In this document: positions 10,776 to 19,703 of the stretch, piece after piece
Position numbering within the stretch: the stretch's first letter is position 1
Layout: each line of letters starts with the position of its first letter
DNA from: Lacinutrix sp. MedPE-SW
GTDB lineage: Bacteria > Bacteroidota > Bacteroidia > Flavobacteriales > Flavobacteriaceae
Reading direction: 5' to 3'
Length of the DNA: 64,000 bases
Assembly: GCF_001874145.1 (NCBI RefSeq)
Contig: NZ_MPCX01000008.1
Coordinates: 81,483-145,482, forward strand
Notes under the pieces: model-generated
Database searches by the model: none
What the model was told of the DNA's origin: nothing
The model's input: the letters and a program-made list of their open reading frames with translations, nothing else
Position numbers and translations under genes: made by a program

Positions 10776-11183
10776 ATGGGAAGTCGTAAAAAACAAATGG
10801 CAGACGCTATTAAGGAAGGTAAAAAGCAAGTTGCTTTTGCTAAACTTAATAACTGTCCTACATCACCAAGAAAAATGCGTTTAGTAGCCGATTTAGTAAG
10901 AGGTGAACGCGTAGAAAAAGCACTTAACATTTTAAAGTTTTCTCAAAAAGAAGCTTCTAATCGTTTAGAGAAATTGTTAGTATCTGCAATTGCAAACTGG
11001 CAAGCTAAAAACGAAGATGCTTCAATTGAAGAAGCAGAATTATTTGTTAAAGAGATTAGAGTAGACGGAGGCGCAATGTTAAAAAGATTACGTCCAGCAC
11101 CTCAAGGTCGTGCACACAGAATAAGAAAACGTTCTAACCACGTAACAATCGTAGTTGGAGCTAACAATAATACACAAAGCTAA
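10776..11183 (+). CDS. rplV: 50S ribosomal protein L22
   Basis: L22 extends a beta-hairpin along the peptide exit tunnel, a site of macrolide resistance changes. The 135-residue product has [14 protein letters not shown] and the hairpin block [28 protein letters not shown], shown here by its ends. A short N-terminal extension rich in lysine ([18 protein letters not shown]) precedes the core. It ends seven bases before the likely rpsC start. Confidence 0.98.
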   Translation: MGSRKKQMADAIKEGKKQVAFAKLNNCPTSPRKMRLVADLVRGERVEKALNILKFSQKEASNRLEKLLVSAIANWQAKNEDASIEEAELFVKEIRVDGGAMLKRLRPAPQGRAHRIRKRSNHVTIVVGANNNTQS

Positions 11184-11190
11184 GATAGAT

Positions 11191-11913
11191 ATGGGACAGA
11201 AAACAAATCCAATCGGGAATCGCTTAGGAATTATCAGAGGATGGGAATCTAACTGGTACGGAGGAAACGATTATGGTGATAAACTTGCCGAAGACGATAA
11301 GATTAGAAAATACGTTCACGCGCGTTTATCTAAAGCTAGTGTAAGTAGAGTAATAATCGAAAGAACTTTAAAGCTTGTAACCGTTACTATCACTACTGCT
11401 AGACCAGGTATTATAATTGGTAAAGGAGGACAAGAGGTAGACAAGTTAAAAGAAGAGCTTAAGAAAATTACTGGTAAAGAAGTTCAGATCAATATCTTTG
11501 AAATAAAGAGACCTGAATTAGATGCATTTTTAGTAGGAACAAGCATCGCTCGTCAAATTGAAAATAGAATTTCATACAGACGTGCAATTAAGATGGCTAT
11601 TGCTGCAACAATGCGTATGAATGCTGAAGGAATTAAAATCCAAATTAGTGGTCGTTTAAACGGTGCAGAAATGGCACGTTCAGAACACTATAAAGAAGGA
11701 CGTATTCCTTTATCAACTTTTAGAGCCGATATTGATTATGCTTTAGTTGAGGCACATACTACTTATGGTAGATTAGGTGTTAAAGTATGGATCATGAAAG
11801 GTGAAGTATATGGTAAAAGAGAACTTTCTCCGCTTGTTGGATTATCTAAGAAGCAAGGAAAAGGTGGAAGAGGCGGAAGAGATAATAAAAATCAATCTCG
11901 TCGTAGAAAGTAA
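11191..11913 (+). CDS. rpsC: 30S ribosomal protein S3
   Basis: S3 lies at the mRNA entry of the 30S subunit and helps unwind mRNA. The open frame can begin at 11155, inside rplV, but [13 protein letters not shown] at 11191 is the conserved S3 N-terminus and gives 240 residues. A KH RNA-binding domain is visible with [18 protein letters not shown]. The C-terminus is a basic, glycine-rich tail. It is followed by rplP after 20 bases. Confidence 0.97.
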   Translation: MGQKTNPIGNRLGIIRGWESNWYGGNDYGDKLAEDDKIRKYVHARLSKASVSRVIIERTLKLVTVTITTARPGIIIGKGGQEVDKLKEELKKITGKEVQINIFEIKRPELDAFLVGTSIARQIENRISYRRAIKMAIAATMRMNAEGIKIQISGRLNGAEMARSEHYKEGRIPLSTFRADIDYALVEAHTTYGRLGVKVWIMKGEVYGKRELSPLVGLSKKQGKGGRGGRDNKNQSRRRK

Positions 11914-11933
11914 TTTTTTAAAGAACAAGAAAA

Positions 11934-12353
11934 ATGTTACAGCCTAAAAGAACAAAATTTCGTAAACAACAAAAAGGACGTATGAAAGGAAATGCCGGAA
12001 GAGGGCACCAACTTTCAAACGGAACTTTTGGAATAAAATCACTAGACTCGAACTTTTTAACTTCGCGTCAAATAGAAGCAGCACGTATTGCCGCTACACG
12101 TTACATGAAAAGAGAAGGGCAACTTTGGATTAAAATATTTCCAGACAAGCCTATTACAAAGAAACCTCTAGAAGTACGTATGGGTAAAGGTAAAGGTGCC
12201 GTAGAATATTGGGCAGCAGTTGTAAAGCCAGGTAGAGTACTTTTTGAAATAGGAGGAGTACCTCTAGACGTTGCAAAAGAAGCATTACGTTTAGCAGCAC
12301 AAAAGTTACCTGTAAAAACTAAGTTTTTAATCGCTAGAGATTACGAAGCATAA
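11934..12353 (+). CDS. rplP: 50S ribosomal protein L16
   Basis: L16 helps position A-site tRNA in the 50S subunit and joins late in assembly. The 139-residue protein begins [19 protein letters not shown] and has the [19 protein letters not shown] block with the arginine hydroxylated in some bacteria. Position between rpsC and rpmC is canonical. Confidence 0.99.
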   Translation: MLQPKRTKFRKQQKGRMKGNAGRGHQLSNGTFGIKSLDSNFLTSRQIEAARIAATRYMKREGQLWIKIFPDKPITKKPLEVRMGKGKGAVEYWAAVVKPGRVLFEIGGVPLDVAKEALRLAAQKLPVKTKFLIARDYEA

Positions 12354-12366
12354 TTTATTTGATATT

Positions 12367-12558
12367 ATGAAACAATCAGAAATTAAAGAATTATCTGTAG
12401 CTGAGTTACAAGAGAAACTTAGTGAGACAAAAAAGAGTTATTCAGACCTAAAAATGGCACATGCAATATCTCCTTTAGATAACCCAATTCAATTACGATC
12501 TGTAAGAAGAGATGTAGCTAGATTGGCAACGGAATTAACTAAAAGAGAATTACAATAA
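12367..12558 (+). CDS. rpmC: 50S ribosomal protein L29
   Basis: L29 is a small protein near the tunnel exit that supports signal recognition particle and trigger factor binding with L23. The 63-residue product is an all-helical sequence, KELSVAELQEKLSETKKSY followed by a C-terminal RDVARLATELTKRE, which fits the two-helix hairpin of the family. Confidence 0.98.
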   Translation: MKQSEIKELSVAELQEKLSETKKSYSDLKMAHAISPLDNPIQLRSVRRDVARLATELTKRELQ

Positions 12559-12570
12559 TTCTGCTGAAAG

Positions 12571-12828
12571 ATGGAAAAAAGAAACTTAAGAAAAGAACGT
12601 ATAGGAGTAGTTACTAGTAACAAAATGATGAAATCAATCGTTGTTGCCGAAGTAAAGAAAGTTAAACATCCTATGTACGGAAAATTCGTTTTAAAAACGA
12701 AAAAATACGTAGCACACGACGAAACAAACGACTGTAACATTGGAGATACAGTAAAGATCATGGAAACAAGACCTTTATCTAAATCAAAATGTTGGAGATT
12801 AGTTGAAATAATTGAAAGAGCGAAGTAA
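12571..12828 (+). CDS. rpsQ: 30S ribosomal protein S17
   Basis: S17 is a primary 16S rRNA binder with an OB fold. The 85-residue protein shows [19 protein letters not shown] and [20 protein letters not shown], both standard. It ends two bases before the rplN start. Confidence 0.99.
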   Translation: MEKRNLRKERIGVVTSNKMMKSIVVAEVKKVKHPMYGKFVLKTKKYVAHDETNDCNIGDTVKIMETRPLSKSKCWRLVEIIERAK

Positions 12829-12830
12829 TT

Positions 12831-13199
12831 ATGGTACAACAAGAATCAAGAATAAAAGTAGCAGATAATACTGGTGCAAAGGAAGTTTTAGTTATCCGTG
12901 TATTAGGAGGAACTAAAAGAAGATACGCTTCTGTAGGAGATAAAGTTGTTGTTTCTGTTAAAGATGCAACTCCTAATGGAAACATTAAGAAAAAAGCAGT
13001 TTCTACCGCAGTTGTTGTTCGTACTAAAAAAGAAGTAAGACGTCCAGATGGATCTTATATAAGATTTGATGATAACGCATGTGTACTTTTAAATCCAACA
13101 GGAGAAATGAGAGGAACACGTGTTTTTGGACCGGTTGCGAGAGAACTTCGTGATAAACAATTCATGAAAATTGTATCATTAGCACCAGAAGTGCTATAA
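12831..13199 (+). CDS. rplN: 50S ribosomal protein L14
   Basis: L14 forms a bridge between subunits and is the target of the silencing factor RsfS. The 122-residue protein begins [20 protein letters not shown] and has the signature [20 protein letters not shown] short gap with an AGGAGG sequence in a hairpin follows before rplX. Confidence 0.99.
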   Translation: MVQQESRIKVADNTGAKEVLVIRVLGGTKRRYASVGDKVVVSVKDATPNGNIKKKAVSTAVVVRTKKEVRRPDGSYIRFDDNACVLLNPTGEMRGTRVFGPVARELRDKQFMKIVSLAPEVL

Positions 13200-13202
13200 C
13201 AA

Positions 13203-13233
13203 AGGAGGTTTACTCCATTGTAAAAAAAACAAT
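13203..13233 (+). promoter_or_regulatory. AGGAGG-containing double hairpin before rplX
   Basis: AGGAGG lies at 13203-13208, just after the rplN stop but 28 bases before the rplX start, too far for a normal ribosome binding site. Its GGAG (13204-13207) can pair with CTCC (13213-13216). A second stem pairs ATTGT (13217-13221) with ACAAT (13229-13233). Strong Shine-Dalgarno-like sequences are rare in this phylum. Confidence 0.5.
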
Positions 13234-13236
13234 AAG

Positions 13237-13548
13237 ATGACAAAGCTTAAAATAAAATCTGGAGATACTGTAAAAGTAATTGCTGGAGATCACAAAGGAT
13301 CTGAAGGGAAAGTACAAAAAGTATTATCTGGTAAGAACAAAGCGATCGTTGAGGGTGTAAACATGGTTAAGAAACATACTAAACCAAGTGCACAAAGCCC
13401 ACAAGGAGGAATCGTAGAGAAAGAAGCTCCAATTCAAATATCAAATTTATCATTGTTAACTTCTAAAGGAGAAACAACACGAGTTGGATATAGAATGGAA
13501 GATGGAAAGAAAGTAAGATTTTCAAAAAAATCAAACGAAGTAATATAG
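13237..13548 (+). CDS. rplX: 50S ribosomal protein L24
   Basis: L24 initiates 50S assembly by binding the 5' end of 23S rRNA. The 103-residue protein has an N-terminal KOW motif, [20 protein letters not shown], and the [11 protein letters not shown] block. Two bases separate it from rplE. In E. coli the S8 repressor site lies in this region; here a hairpin is found later, before rpsH. Confidence 0.99.
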   Translation: MTKLKIKSGDTVKVIAGDHKGSEGKVQKVLSGKNKAIVEGVNMVKKHTKPSAQSPQGGIVEKEAPIQISNLSLLTSKGETTRVGYRMEDGKKVRFSKKSNEVI

Positions 13549-13550
13549 TT

Positions 13551-14102
13551 ATGGCATATTCACCTAGACTTAAAGAAGAGTATAAAAGCAGAGTAATTGC
13601 AGCTCTTACAGAAGAATTTGGTTACAGTAATGTAATGCAAGTACCTAAACTTAAAAAGATCGTTGTATCTAGAGGTGTTGGTGCTGCAGTTGCAGATAAA
13701 AAGTTAGTAGACTACGCAGTAGACGAATTAACAACTATAACTGGACAAAAAGCTATAGCAACGTTATCTAAAAAAGATGTTGCAACTTTCAAATTACGTA
13801 AAGGAATGCCAATTGGAGCAATGGTTACGTTAAGAGGAGAAAGAATGTACGAATTTTTAGACCGTTTAGTAACTTCAGCATTACCACGTGTTAGAGATTT
13901 CAGTGGTATTAAAGCTAAAGGTTTTGATGGAAGAGGTAATTACAATTTAGGAATTACTGAGCAAATTATCTTTCCAGAAATAGATATTGATAAAATCAAT
14001 AAAATTTCAGGAATGGATATTACATTTGTAACTTCTGCTGAAACAGATAAAGAAGCAAAATCATTATTAACTGAATTAGGATTACCTTTTCAAAAAAACT
14101 AA
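13551..14102 (+). CDS. rplE: 50S ribosomal protein L5
   Basis: L5 binds 5S rRNA and contacts the P-site tRNA and S13. The 183-residue product contains [32 protein letters not shown] and the C-terminal [19 protein letters not shown]. It is followed three bases later by rpsN. Confidence 0.99.
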   Translation: MAYSPRLKEEYKSRVIAALTEEFGYSNVMQVPKLKKIVVSRGVGAAVADKKLVDYAVDELTTITGQKAIATLSKKDVATFKLRKGMPIGAMVTLRGERMYEFLDRLVTSALPRVRDFSGIKAKGFDGRGNYNLGITEQIIFPEIDIDKINKISGMDITFVTSAETDKEAKSLLTELGLPFQKN

Positions 14103-14105
14103 GTT

Positions 14106-14375
14106 ATGGCTAAAGAATCAATGAAAGCCCGCGAGGTGAAAAGAGCTAAAACAGTAGCTAAATATGCTGAAAAACGTAAGGCTTTAAAAGAAGCTGGAGA
14201 TTATGAAGCATTACAAAAGTTACCAAAAAATGCCTCTCCAATTCGTCAGCACAATAGATGTAAATTAACAGGAAGACCAAAAGGTTACATGCGTACATTT
14301 GGAATTTCTCGTGTTATGTTTAGAGAAATGGCTAACCAAGGTTTAATACCTGGTGTTAAAAAAGCAAGTTGGTAA
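14106..14375 (+). CDS. rpsN: 30S ribosomal protein S14 (zinc-free form)
   Basis: S14 joins the 30S head late in assembly. At 89 residues, with a single cysteine in [20 protein letters not shown], this is the longer form without the CxxC zinc ribbon. With the cysteine-poor L36 below, this lowers the zinc demand of the ribosome. A 59-base gap with a hairpin follows before rpsH. Confidence 0.98.
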   Translation: MAKESMKAREVKRAKTVAKYAEKRKALKEAGDYEALQKLPKNASPIRQHNRCKLTGRPKGYMRTFGISRVMFREMANQGLIPGVKKASW

Positions 14376-14383
14376 ATTATAAA

Positions 14384-14416
14384 TTGGTCTAAGGTTCACA
14401 ATAGTGTGAAAACCAA
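14384..14416 (+). promoter_or_regulatory. Hairpin before rpsH
   Basis: An outer stem TTGGT (14384-14388) with ACCAA (14412-14416) encloses TTCACA (14395-14400) paired with TGTGAA (14405-14410) around an ATAG loop. The element fills the gap between rpsN and rpsH. S8 is the autogenous regulator of this operon in E. coli, so an S8-responsive leader is one reading. Confidence 0.5.
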
Positions 14417-14434
14417 GTCCGCAAATTAATACAT

Positions 14435-14833
14435 ATGTATACAGATCCAATTGCAGATTTTCTTACTAGAATTAGAAACGCAGTGCGTGCTAATCACAGA
14501 GTAGTTGAAATACCTGCATCAAATTTAAAAAAGGATATAACAAAAATATTATTCGATCAAGGATATATTTTAAGTTATAAATTCGATGATTCTTCTGTAC
14601 AGGGAACAATTAAAATAGCCCTTAAGTACAATAAAGAAACAAAAGAACCAGTAATTAGAAAATTACAACGAATCAGTAAACCTGGTTTACGTAAGTACTC
14701 TAGTTCAACAGAATTACCAAGAATCTTAAACGGTTTGGGTATAGCTATAGTTTCTACTTCACATGGAGTAATGACTGGTAAGCAAGCTCAACGTGAGAAT
14801 GTTGGTGGTGAAGTTTTATGTTACGTTTACTAA
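14435..14833 (+). CDS. rpsH: 30S ribosomal protein S8
   Basis: S8 is a primary binder of the 16S central domain and the spc-operon repressor in gammaproteobacteria. The 132-residue protein starts [19 protein letters not shown] and ends with the conserved [18 protein letters not shown] and [10 protein letters not shown] structured 59-base gap precedes it, unlike the 2-20 base gaps around it. Confidence 0.99.
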   Translation: MYTDPIADFLTRIRNAVRANHRVVEIPASNLKKDITKILFDQGYILSYKFDDSSVQGTIKIALKYNKETKEPVIRKLQRISKPGLRKYSSSTELPRILNGLGIAIVSTSHGVMTGKQAQRENVGGEVLCYVY

Positions 14834-14852
14834 TCTATAAAACAAGAAAGAG

Positions 14853-15395
14853 ATGTCAAGAATAGGAAATAATCCAGTGGCAATTCCAGAAGGAGTTACT
14901 GTAGAAGTAAAAGATAACGTAATCACAGCAAAAGGAAAATTAGGAGAATTAACTCAACCTTTTGACACTGTAGATGTAAAAGTTGAAGAAGGAAATGTAA
15001 TAGTTTCTCGTCCTTCAGATAATAAAGAAAGTAAAGCAAAGCACGGTTTATACAGATCACTTGTAAGCAACATGATTGAAGGTGTATCTAAAGGATGGAC
15101 AAAAGAGCTTGAGCTAGTAGGAGTAGGATATAGAGCAAGTAACCAAGGTAACAAATTAGAGTTAGCTTTAGGTTTTTCTCATAACATTGTTATGAGTATT
15201 GCACCAGAAGTGAAAGTGGAAACAGTTTCAGATAAAGGTAAAAATCCAATCATTAAGTTAACATCACATGACAAACAATTAGTTGGACAAGTAGCTGCGA
15301 AAATTCGTGGATTTAGAAAACCAGAACCTTACAAAGGAAAAGGTATCAAGTTTGTAGGTGAAATACTAAGAAGAAAAGCTGGTAAATCAGCATAA
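14853..15395 (+). CDS. rplF: 50S ribosomal protein L6
   Basis: L6 binds near the sarcin-ricin loop of 23S rRNA and supports translation factor action. The 180-residue protein begins MSRIGNNPVAIPEGVTVEV, shows the duplicated domain typical of L6, and ends with the diagnostic PEPYKGKGIKFVGEILRRK. Confidence 0.99.
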   Translation: MSRIGNNPVAIPEGVTVEVKDNVITAKGKLGELTQPFDTVDVKVEEGNVIVSRPSDNKESKAKHGLYRSLVSNMIEGVSKGWTKELELVGVGYRASNQGNKLELALGFSHNIVMSIAPEVKVETVSDKGKNPIIKLTSHDKQLVGQVAAKIRGFRKPEPYKGKGIKFVGEILRRKAGKSA

Positions 15396-15405
15396 TAATT
15401 AAGTT

Positions 15406-15762
15406 ATGGCGTTAACAAAAAACGAAAGAAGACTAAGAATAAAAAGCAGAATCCGTAAGGTTGTTTCTGGTACAGAAGCAAGACCTCGATTAGCTGTTTA
15501 TAGAAGTAATAAAGAAATTTATGCTCAAATTGTTGATGATGTTACAGGTAAAACTTTAGTAGCAGCTTCTTCTAGAGATAAAGACATTAGTTCTGCAAAA
15601 GGTAATAAAAGTGAAGTAGCTACATTAGTAGGTAAGTCAGTTGCCGAAAAAGCAATTAAAGCAGGAATAGATACTATTTCTTTTGATAGAGGTGGATATT
15701 TATACCATGGTAGAGTAAAATCATTAGCTGAAGGAGCTAGAGAAGCAGGACTTAAATTCTAA
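15406..15762 (+). CDS. rplR: 50S ribosomal protein L18
   Basis: L18 carries 5S rRNA into the 50S subunit. The 118-residue product has a basic N-terminus, then [20 protein letters not shown], and ends [26 protein letters not shown] (cited by its ends), all standard. It is followed six bases later by rpsE. Confidence 0.99.
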   Translation: MALTKNERRLRIKSRIRKVVSGTEARPRLAVYRSNKEIYAQIVDDVTGKTLVAASSRDKDISSAKGNKSEVATLVGKSVAEKAIKAGIDTISFDRGGYLYHGRVKSLAEGAREAGLKF

Positions 15763-15768
15763 GAAATT

Positions 15769-16293
15769 ATGTATCAAAAATACAAAAGCGCAGAGTTAGT
15801 AAAACCAAGTGGATTAGATCTTAAAGATCGTTTAGTTGGTGTACAAAGAGTTACTAAAGTAACAAAAGGTGGTAGAGCATTTGGTTTTTCAGCAATCGTA
15901 GTGGTTGGTGATGAAGCAGGTGTAGTAGGACACGGTTTAGGAAAATCTAAAGATGTAGCTAGTGCAATTGCAAAAGCTATTGAAGATGCTAAAAAGAACT
16001 TAGTTCGTATTCCTATCATTAAAGGTACTTTACCACACGAACAAAAAGGTAAATTTGGTGGAGCAAGAGTAAACATCATTCCTGCAGCTCCTGGTACAGG
16101 AGTAATTGCTGGTGGAGCTGTAAGAACAGTTTTAGAAGCAGTAGGAGTTCATGATGTATTATCTAAATCTCAAGGATCATCAAACCCACATAACGTAGTT
16201 AAAGCAACTTTTGATGCATTATTGCAATTAAGAAGTGCAGAAGCTATTGCTCGTGAGAGAGGAATTTCATTAGAGAAAGTTTTTAACGGTTAA
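15769..16293 (+). CDS. rpsE: 30S ribosomal protein S5
   Basis: S5 sits at the mRNA entry tunnel and affects fidelity and spectinomycin binding. The 174-residue protein has the double-stranded-RNA-binding-like N-domain with [20 protein letters not shown] and the C-domain block [20 protein letters not shown]. Order rplR-rpsE-rpmD is canonical. Confidence 0.99.
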   Translation: MYQKYKSAELVKPSGLDLKDRLVGVQRVTKVTKGGRAFGFSAIVVVGDEAGVVGHGLGKSKDVASAIAKAIEDAKKNLVRIPIIKGTLPHEQKGKFGGARVNIIPAAPGTGVIAGGAVRTVLEAVGVHDVLSKSQGSSNPHNVVKATFDALLQLRSAEAIARERGISLEKVFNG

Positions 16294-16304
16294 TATTTAC
16301 AGAA

Positions 16305-16487
16305 ATGGCAAAAATAAAAGTAACAAAAGTTAAGAGCGCAATCAACCGTACAAAAAGACAAAAGCTAACATTATTAGCTTTAGGATTAAAAAAGGTTGGT
16401 CAAACTATTGAGCACGAAGACACTCCTAATATATTAGGAATGATTAGAAAAGTTAATCACTTAGTTTCTGTAGAAGAAACTAAATAA
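16305..16487 (+). CDS. rpmD: 50S ribosomal protein L30
   Basis: L30 is a small 50S protein near 5S rRNA. The 60-residue product (KVKSAINRTKRQKLTLLALG, then LGMIRKVNHLVSVEE) matches the short bacterial L30. It lies between rpsE and rplO, where it is expected. Confidence 0.98.
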   Translation: MAKIKVTKVKSAINRTKRQKLTLLALGLKKVGQTIEHEDTPNILGMIRKVNHLVSVEETK

Positions 16488-16501
16488 CAACATACTGAAA
16501 A

Positions 16502-16954
16502 ATGAATTTAAGTAATTTAAAACCTGCAGAAGGTTCAGTAAAAAATCAAGGAAAAAGAATTGGACGTGGACAAGGTTCTGGAAAAGGTGGTACTGCAACT
16601 CGTGGTCACAAAGGAGCTAAATCTCGTTCAGGATATTCTAAAAAAGTTGGTTTTGAAGGTGGACAAATGCCTCTTCAAAGACGTGTACCTAAATTTGGTT
16701 TTACAAACATCAACCGTAAAGAGCACCAAGGCATTAACTTGGATACTATACAACAATTAGTTGATGATAATAAAATTAAAGATACATTAGATTTAGAAAC
16801 TATCGTTTCTTTAGGTTTAGCTGGTAAAAATGAACTAGTTAAAATTTTAGGAAGAGGAGAGTTAAAAGCAAAATTAAATGTAACTGCACATAAATTTACT
16901 GCTACTGCAAAAGCTGCTATTGAAGCTGCAGGAGGAGAAGCAGCAACTTTATAA
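16502..16954 (+). CDS. rplO: 50S ribosomal protein L15
   Basis: L15 is a late-assembling 50S protein with an extended basic N-terminus. The 150-residue protein has GRGQGSGKGGTATRGHKGAK near the N-terminus and FEGGQMPLQRRVPKFGF. It is followed after 15 bases by secY, the usual partner. Confidence 0.99.
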   Translation: MNLSNLKPAEGSVKNQGKRIGRGQGSGKGGTATRGHKGAKSRSGYSKKVGFEGGQMPLQRRVPKFGFTNINRKEHQGINLDTIQQLVDDNKIKDTLDLETIVSLGLAGKNELVKILGRGELKAKLNVTAHKFTATAKAAIEAAGGEAATL

Positions 16955-16969
16955 GACCAACTAAAGAAT

Positions 16970-18322
16970 ATGAAATTTATAGAAACGTTAAAAAATGTTT
17001 GGAAAATAGAGGAACTAAGAAACCGAATCATATTTACATTAGGTTTATTATTAGTTTATCGTTTTGGAGCACAAGTTGTATTACCAGGTATAGATGCTAG
17101 TCAATTAGCTAACTTACAAGATGCAACAGGTCAAGGTATTTTAGGTGTTTTAAATGCATTTACAGGAGGTGCATTTGCTAATGCATCAGTGTTTGCATTA
17201 GGTATTATGCCATACATATCAGCATCAATTGTTGTACAATTAATGGGTATTGCAATTCCTTACTTACAAAAATTACAAAAAGAAGGAGCAAGCGGGCAAA
17301 AGAAAATTACCCAAATAACACGCTGGTTAACTATTGCAATTTGTTTAGTTCAAGCACCAGGTTATTTGGCAAGTTTAGGTCCAATGTTTGGTATTCCTGA
17401 TTCAGCATTTTTATTAGGTCAAGGCGGCGTTTTCTATTTCTCATCAATAGTAATTTTAGTAACTGGTTGTATTTTTGCAATGTGGCTAGGAGAAAAAATC
17501 ACAGATAAAGGTATTGGTAATGGTATTTCGCTATTAATAATGGTTGGTATTATTGCTACATTACCTAAATCATTCTTACAAAATGCAGCATCTAGGTTAG
17601 ATACTGGAAATAATGTAATGATGATTTTATTTGAAATAGTTGTATGGTTTGCAATTATTGCTGCATCTATCTTATTAGTTATGGCTGTAAGAAAAATAGC
17701 AGTACAATATGCAAGACGATCTGCAACCGGTGGTTATGAAAAAAATGTATTTGGTGGAGCAAGACAATTTATTCCATTGAAGCTTAATGCTTCGGGTGTA
17801 ATGCCAATTATCTTTGCACAAGCTATTATGTTTGTACCAGGTTTAATTGGAGGTTCATCTTTATTAAAAGATACTTCAGCAGGACTTTGGATGCAAGCTA
17901 ATTTTTCAGATATGTTTGGTTTATGGTATAATATAGTATTTGGATTATTAATAATAATATTCACTTATTTTTATACAGCTATTACAGTACCAACTAATAA
18001 AATGGCAGACGATCTTAAACGTAGTGGAGGTTTTATTCCTGGAATTAGACCAGGATCTGAAACATCGGAATATCTAGATAAAATAATGTCACAAATCACA
18101 TTACCAGGTTCTATATTCTTAGCATTAATAGCTGTATTTCCAGCTTTTGTGTTTAAGTTAATGGGTGTACAATCTGGATGGGCTTTATTTTTTGGAGGTA
18201 CATCATTACTAATTATGGTTGGAGTTGCAATAGATACTATGCAGCAAGTAAATTCTTACTTGTTAAATAGGCACTATGATGGCTTGATGAAAACTGGTAA
18301 AAATAGAAAAGCAGTAGCTTAA
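16970..18322 (+). CDS. secY: Preprotein translocase channel SecY
   Basis: SecY forms the protein-conducting channel in the inner membrane. The 450-residue protein shows about ten membrane segments, the pore-region LGIMPYISASIVVQL near residue 82 and TDKGIGNGISLLIMVGI near 178. It closes the spc block and is followed by a 64-base gap with a 10-base inverted repeat before infA. SecDF, which works with it, is encoded at 52612. Confidence 0.99.
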   Translation: MKFIETLKNVWKIEELRNRIIFTLGLLLVYRFGAQVVLPGIDASQLANLQDATGQGILGVLNAFTGGAFANASVFALGIMPYISASIVVQLMGIAIPYLQKLQKEGASGQKKITQITRWLTIAICLVQAPGYLASLGPMFGIPDSAFLLGQGGVFYFSSIVILVTGCIFAMWLGEKITDKGIGNGISLLIMVGIIATLPKSFLQNAASRLDTGNNVMMILFEIVVWFAIIAASILLVMAVRKIAVQYARRSATGGYEKNVFGGARQFIPLKLNASGVMPIIFAQAIMFVPGLIGGSSLLKDTSAGLWMQANFSDMFGLWYNIVFGLLIIIFTYFYTAITVPTNKMADDLKRSGGFIPGIRPGSETSEYLDKIMSQITLPGSIFLALIAVFPAFVFKLMGVQSGWALFFGGTSLLIMVGVAIDTMQQVNSYLLNRHYDGLMKTGKNRKAVA

Positions 18323-18330
18323 TGTAAAAC

Positions 18331-18375
18331 TTTAGAAAATAAATTAGGCAAGGTATTTGTACTAGATTTTCTAAA
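18331..18375 (+). promoter_or_regulatory. Inverted repeat before infA
   Basis: TTTAGAAAAT (18331-18340) is perfectly complementary to ATTTTCTAAA (18366-18375), with a 25-base loop. The right arm ends 11 bases before the infA start codon. It may form a leader hairpin; no T-tract suited to termination is separable from the A-rich 3' flank. Confidence 0.5.
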
Positions 18376-18386
18376 AAAAAATATAT

Positions 18387-18602
18387 ATGGCAAAACAAGC
18401 AGCAATAGAACAAGACGGAACAATTATAGAAGCATTATCAAATGCTATGTTTCGTGTAGAATTAGAAAACGGTCACATTGTGACAGCACACATATCTGGT
18501 AAAATGCGTATGCATTATATTAAGTTACTACCAGGAGATAAAGTAAAATTAGAAATGAGTCCTTACGATTTAACTAAGGCTCGCATAACTTATAGATACT
18601 AA
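18387..18602 (+). CDS. infA: Translation initiation factor IF-1
   Basis: IF-1 binds the 30S A site during initiation. The 71-residue OB-fold protein contains [20 protein letters not shown] and [20 protein letters not shown], diagnostic for IF-1. It heads the alpha-operon part (infA-rpmJ-rpsM-rpsK-rpsD-rpoA-rplQ) and is followed five bases later by rpmJ. Confidence 0.99.
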   Translation: MAKQAAIEQDGTIIEALSNAMFRVELENGHIVTAHISGKMRMHYIKLLPGDKVKLEMSPYDLTKARITYRY

Positions 18603-18607
18603 CAGAG

Positions 18608-18724
18608 ATGAAAGTAAGAGCATCAGTTAAAAAAAGAAGTGCAGATTGCAAAATCGTGCGCAGAAAAGGCAGACTTTACGTCATTAACAAAAAGAATCCT
18701 AGATTCAAACAAAGACAAGGGTAA
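18608..18724 (+). CDS. rpmJ: 50S ribosomal protein L36 (cysteine-poor form)
   Basis: An ATG at 18608 opens a 38-codon frame ending at the TAA at 18722-18724. The product begins [20 protein letters not shown] and ends RFKQRQG, clearly L36. The zinc form has three cysteines and one histidine; here only the cysteine in ADCK remains, and the later ligand positions are other residues. It is the zinc-independent type. It sits two bases before rpsM. Confidence 0.96.
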   Translation: MKVRASVKKRSADCKIVRRKGRLYVINKKNPRFKQRQG

Positions 18725-18726
18725 TT

Positions 18727-19098
18727 ATGGCAAGAATTGCAGGTGTAGACATACCAAAAAACAAGAGAGGAGTTATTGCTTTAACTTATATTTACGGAGT
18801 AGGTAGAAGTAGAGCACAAGAGATTTTAGCAACAGCTAAAGTAGACGAAAGCATCAAAGTACAAGATTGGACAGATGAGCAAATTGGAGCAATCCGTGAG
18901 ACTGTTGGAACTTTTACTATTGAAGGTGAATTACGTTCTGAAACACAATTAAACATTAAGCGATTAATGGATATTGGATGTTACAGAGGAATACGTCACA
19001 GAGCAGGTTTACCTTTAAGAGGGCAACGTACTAAAAACAACTCTAGAACTAGAAAAGGTAGAAGAAAAACGGTTGCTAACAAAAAGAAGGCAAGCTAA
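18727..19098 (+). CDS. rpsM: 30S ribosomal protein S13
   Basis: S13 is a 30S head protein bridging to L5 and tRNA. The 123-residue protein has [20 protein letters not shown] at the N-terminus and the tail [21 protein letters not shown] 114-base structured gap follows before rpsK, much longer than normal in this operon. Confidence 0.99.
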   Translation: MARIAGVDIPKNKRGVIALTYIYGVGRSRAQEILATAKVDESIKVQDWTDEQIGAIRETVGTFTIEGELRSETQLNIKRLMDIGCYRGIRHRAGLPLRGQRTKNNSRTRKGRRKTVANKKKAS

Positions 19099-19115
19099 AA
19101 AATAATTTAATTATT

Positions 19116-19184
19116 TAGTCTTTAGTATTTAGACGTTGGAAAGAATCTGTTTGAAATGATAATAGTTTAGGATTCTAGCGACTA
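19116..19184 (+). promoter_or_regulatory. Structured leader before rpsK
   Basis: TAGTC (19116-19120) pairs with GACTA (19180-19184), enclosing AGAATC (19142-19147) paired with GATTCT (19171-19176) and a 23-base apical loop. The loop holds GATAATAGTTTAG (19158-19170). The rpsD leader loop holds a similar GATAAGATTTAG. The arrangement suggests a ribosomal-protein-binding leader; the ligand (S4 would be a candidate) is inferred. Confidence 0.5.
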
Positions 19185-19212
19185 TACACTAATTACTTAG
19201 AACTATAGAAAT

Positions 19213-19605
19213 ATGGCAAAGACAAATACAAAATCAGCTAAAAAACGTAAAGTTATAGTTGAATCAGTTGGAGAAGCGCACATTACGGCATCATTCAACA
19301 ACATCATTATCTCATTAACAAACAAAAAAGGAGACGTTATTTCATGGTCTTCTGCTGGAAAAATGGGATTCAGAGGTTCAAAAAAGAACACTCCTTATGC
19401 AGCTCAATTATGTGCAGAAGATGCTTCTGCCGTAGCAAAAGAAGCTGGGTTAAAAAAAGTAAAAGTATACGTTAAAGGTCCAGGAAATGGTAGAGAATCT
19501 GCTATCCGTTCAATCCATAATGCAGGTATTGAAGTAACAGAAATTATTGATGTTACTCCATTACCACACAATGGATGTCGTCCTCCAAAACGTAGAAGAG
19601 TATAA
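19213..19605 (+). CDS. rpsK: 30S ribosomal protein S11
   Basis: S11 lies on the 30S platform near the Shine-Dalgarno helix and E-site codon. The 130-residue protein shows [38 protein letters not shown] and the C-terminal [17 protein letters not shown] end (here [15 protein letters not shown]). A terminator hairpin follows 24 bases after its stop. Confidence 0.99.
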   Translation: MAKTNTKSAKKRKVIVESVGEAHITASFNNIIISLTNKKGDVISWSSAGKMGFRGSKKNTPYAAQLCAEDASAVAKEAGLKKVKVYVKGPGNGRESAIRSIHNAGIEVTEIIDVTPLPHNGCRPPKRRRV

Positions 19606-19629
19606 TTTATACAACTTATTATAAATAAT

Positions 19630-19663
19630 ATCAGCTATATTACATAGCTGATGTTATTTTTTT
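19630..19663 (+). terminator. Intrinsic terminator after rpsK
   Basis: ATCAGCTAT (19630-19638) pairs perfectly with ATAGCTGAT (19644-19652); the stem can extend by A-T pairs, and seven T residues follow (19657-19663). It divides the alpha operon between rpsK and rpsD. Confidence 0.85.
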
Positions 19664-19666
19664 GTA

Positions 19667-19674
19667 TAAATTTG
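19667..19674 (+). promoter_or_regulatory. -7 element of a promoter for rpsD
   Basis: TAAATTTG matches TAnnTTTG and lies just after the rpsK terminator and about 100 bases before rpsD. No good TTG is seen at the -33 position, which would fall inside the terminator stem. It implies rpsD-rpoA-rplQ can be transcribed separately. Confidence 0.6.
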
Positions 19675-19703
19675 CAAACTAAAAAATAATAATCAAGTAT
19701 TAA

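Noticed and set aside
11155..11190. Upstream extension of rpsC inside rplV
   Set aside because: The added residues are not part of the conserved S3 N-terminus, which begins at MGQKTNPIG.
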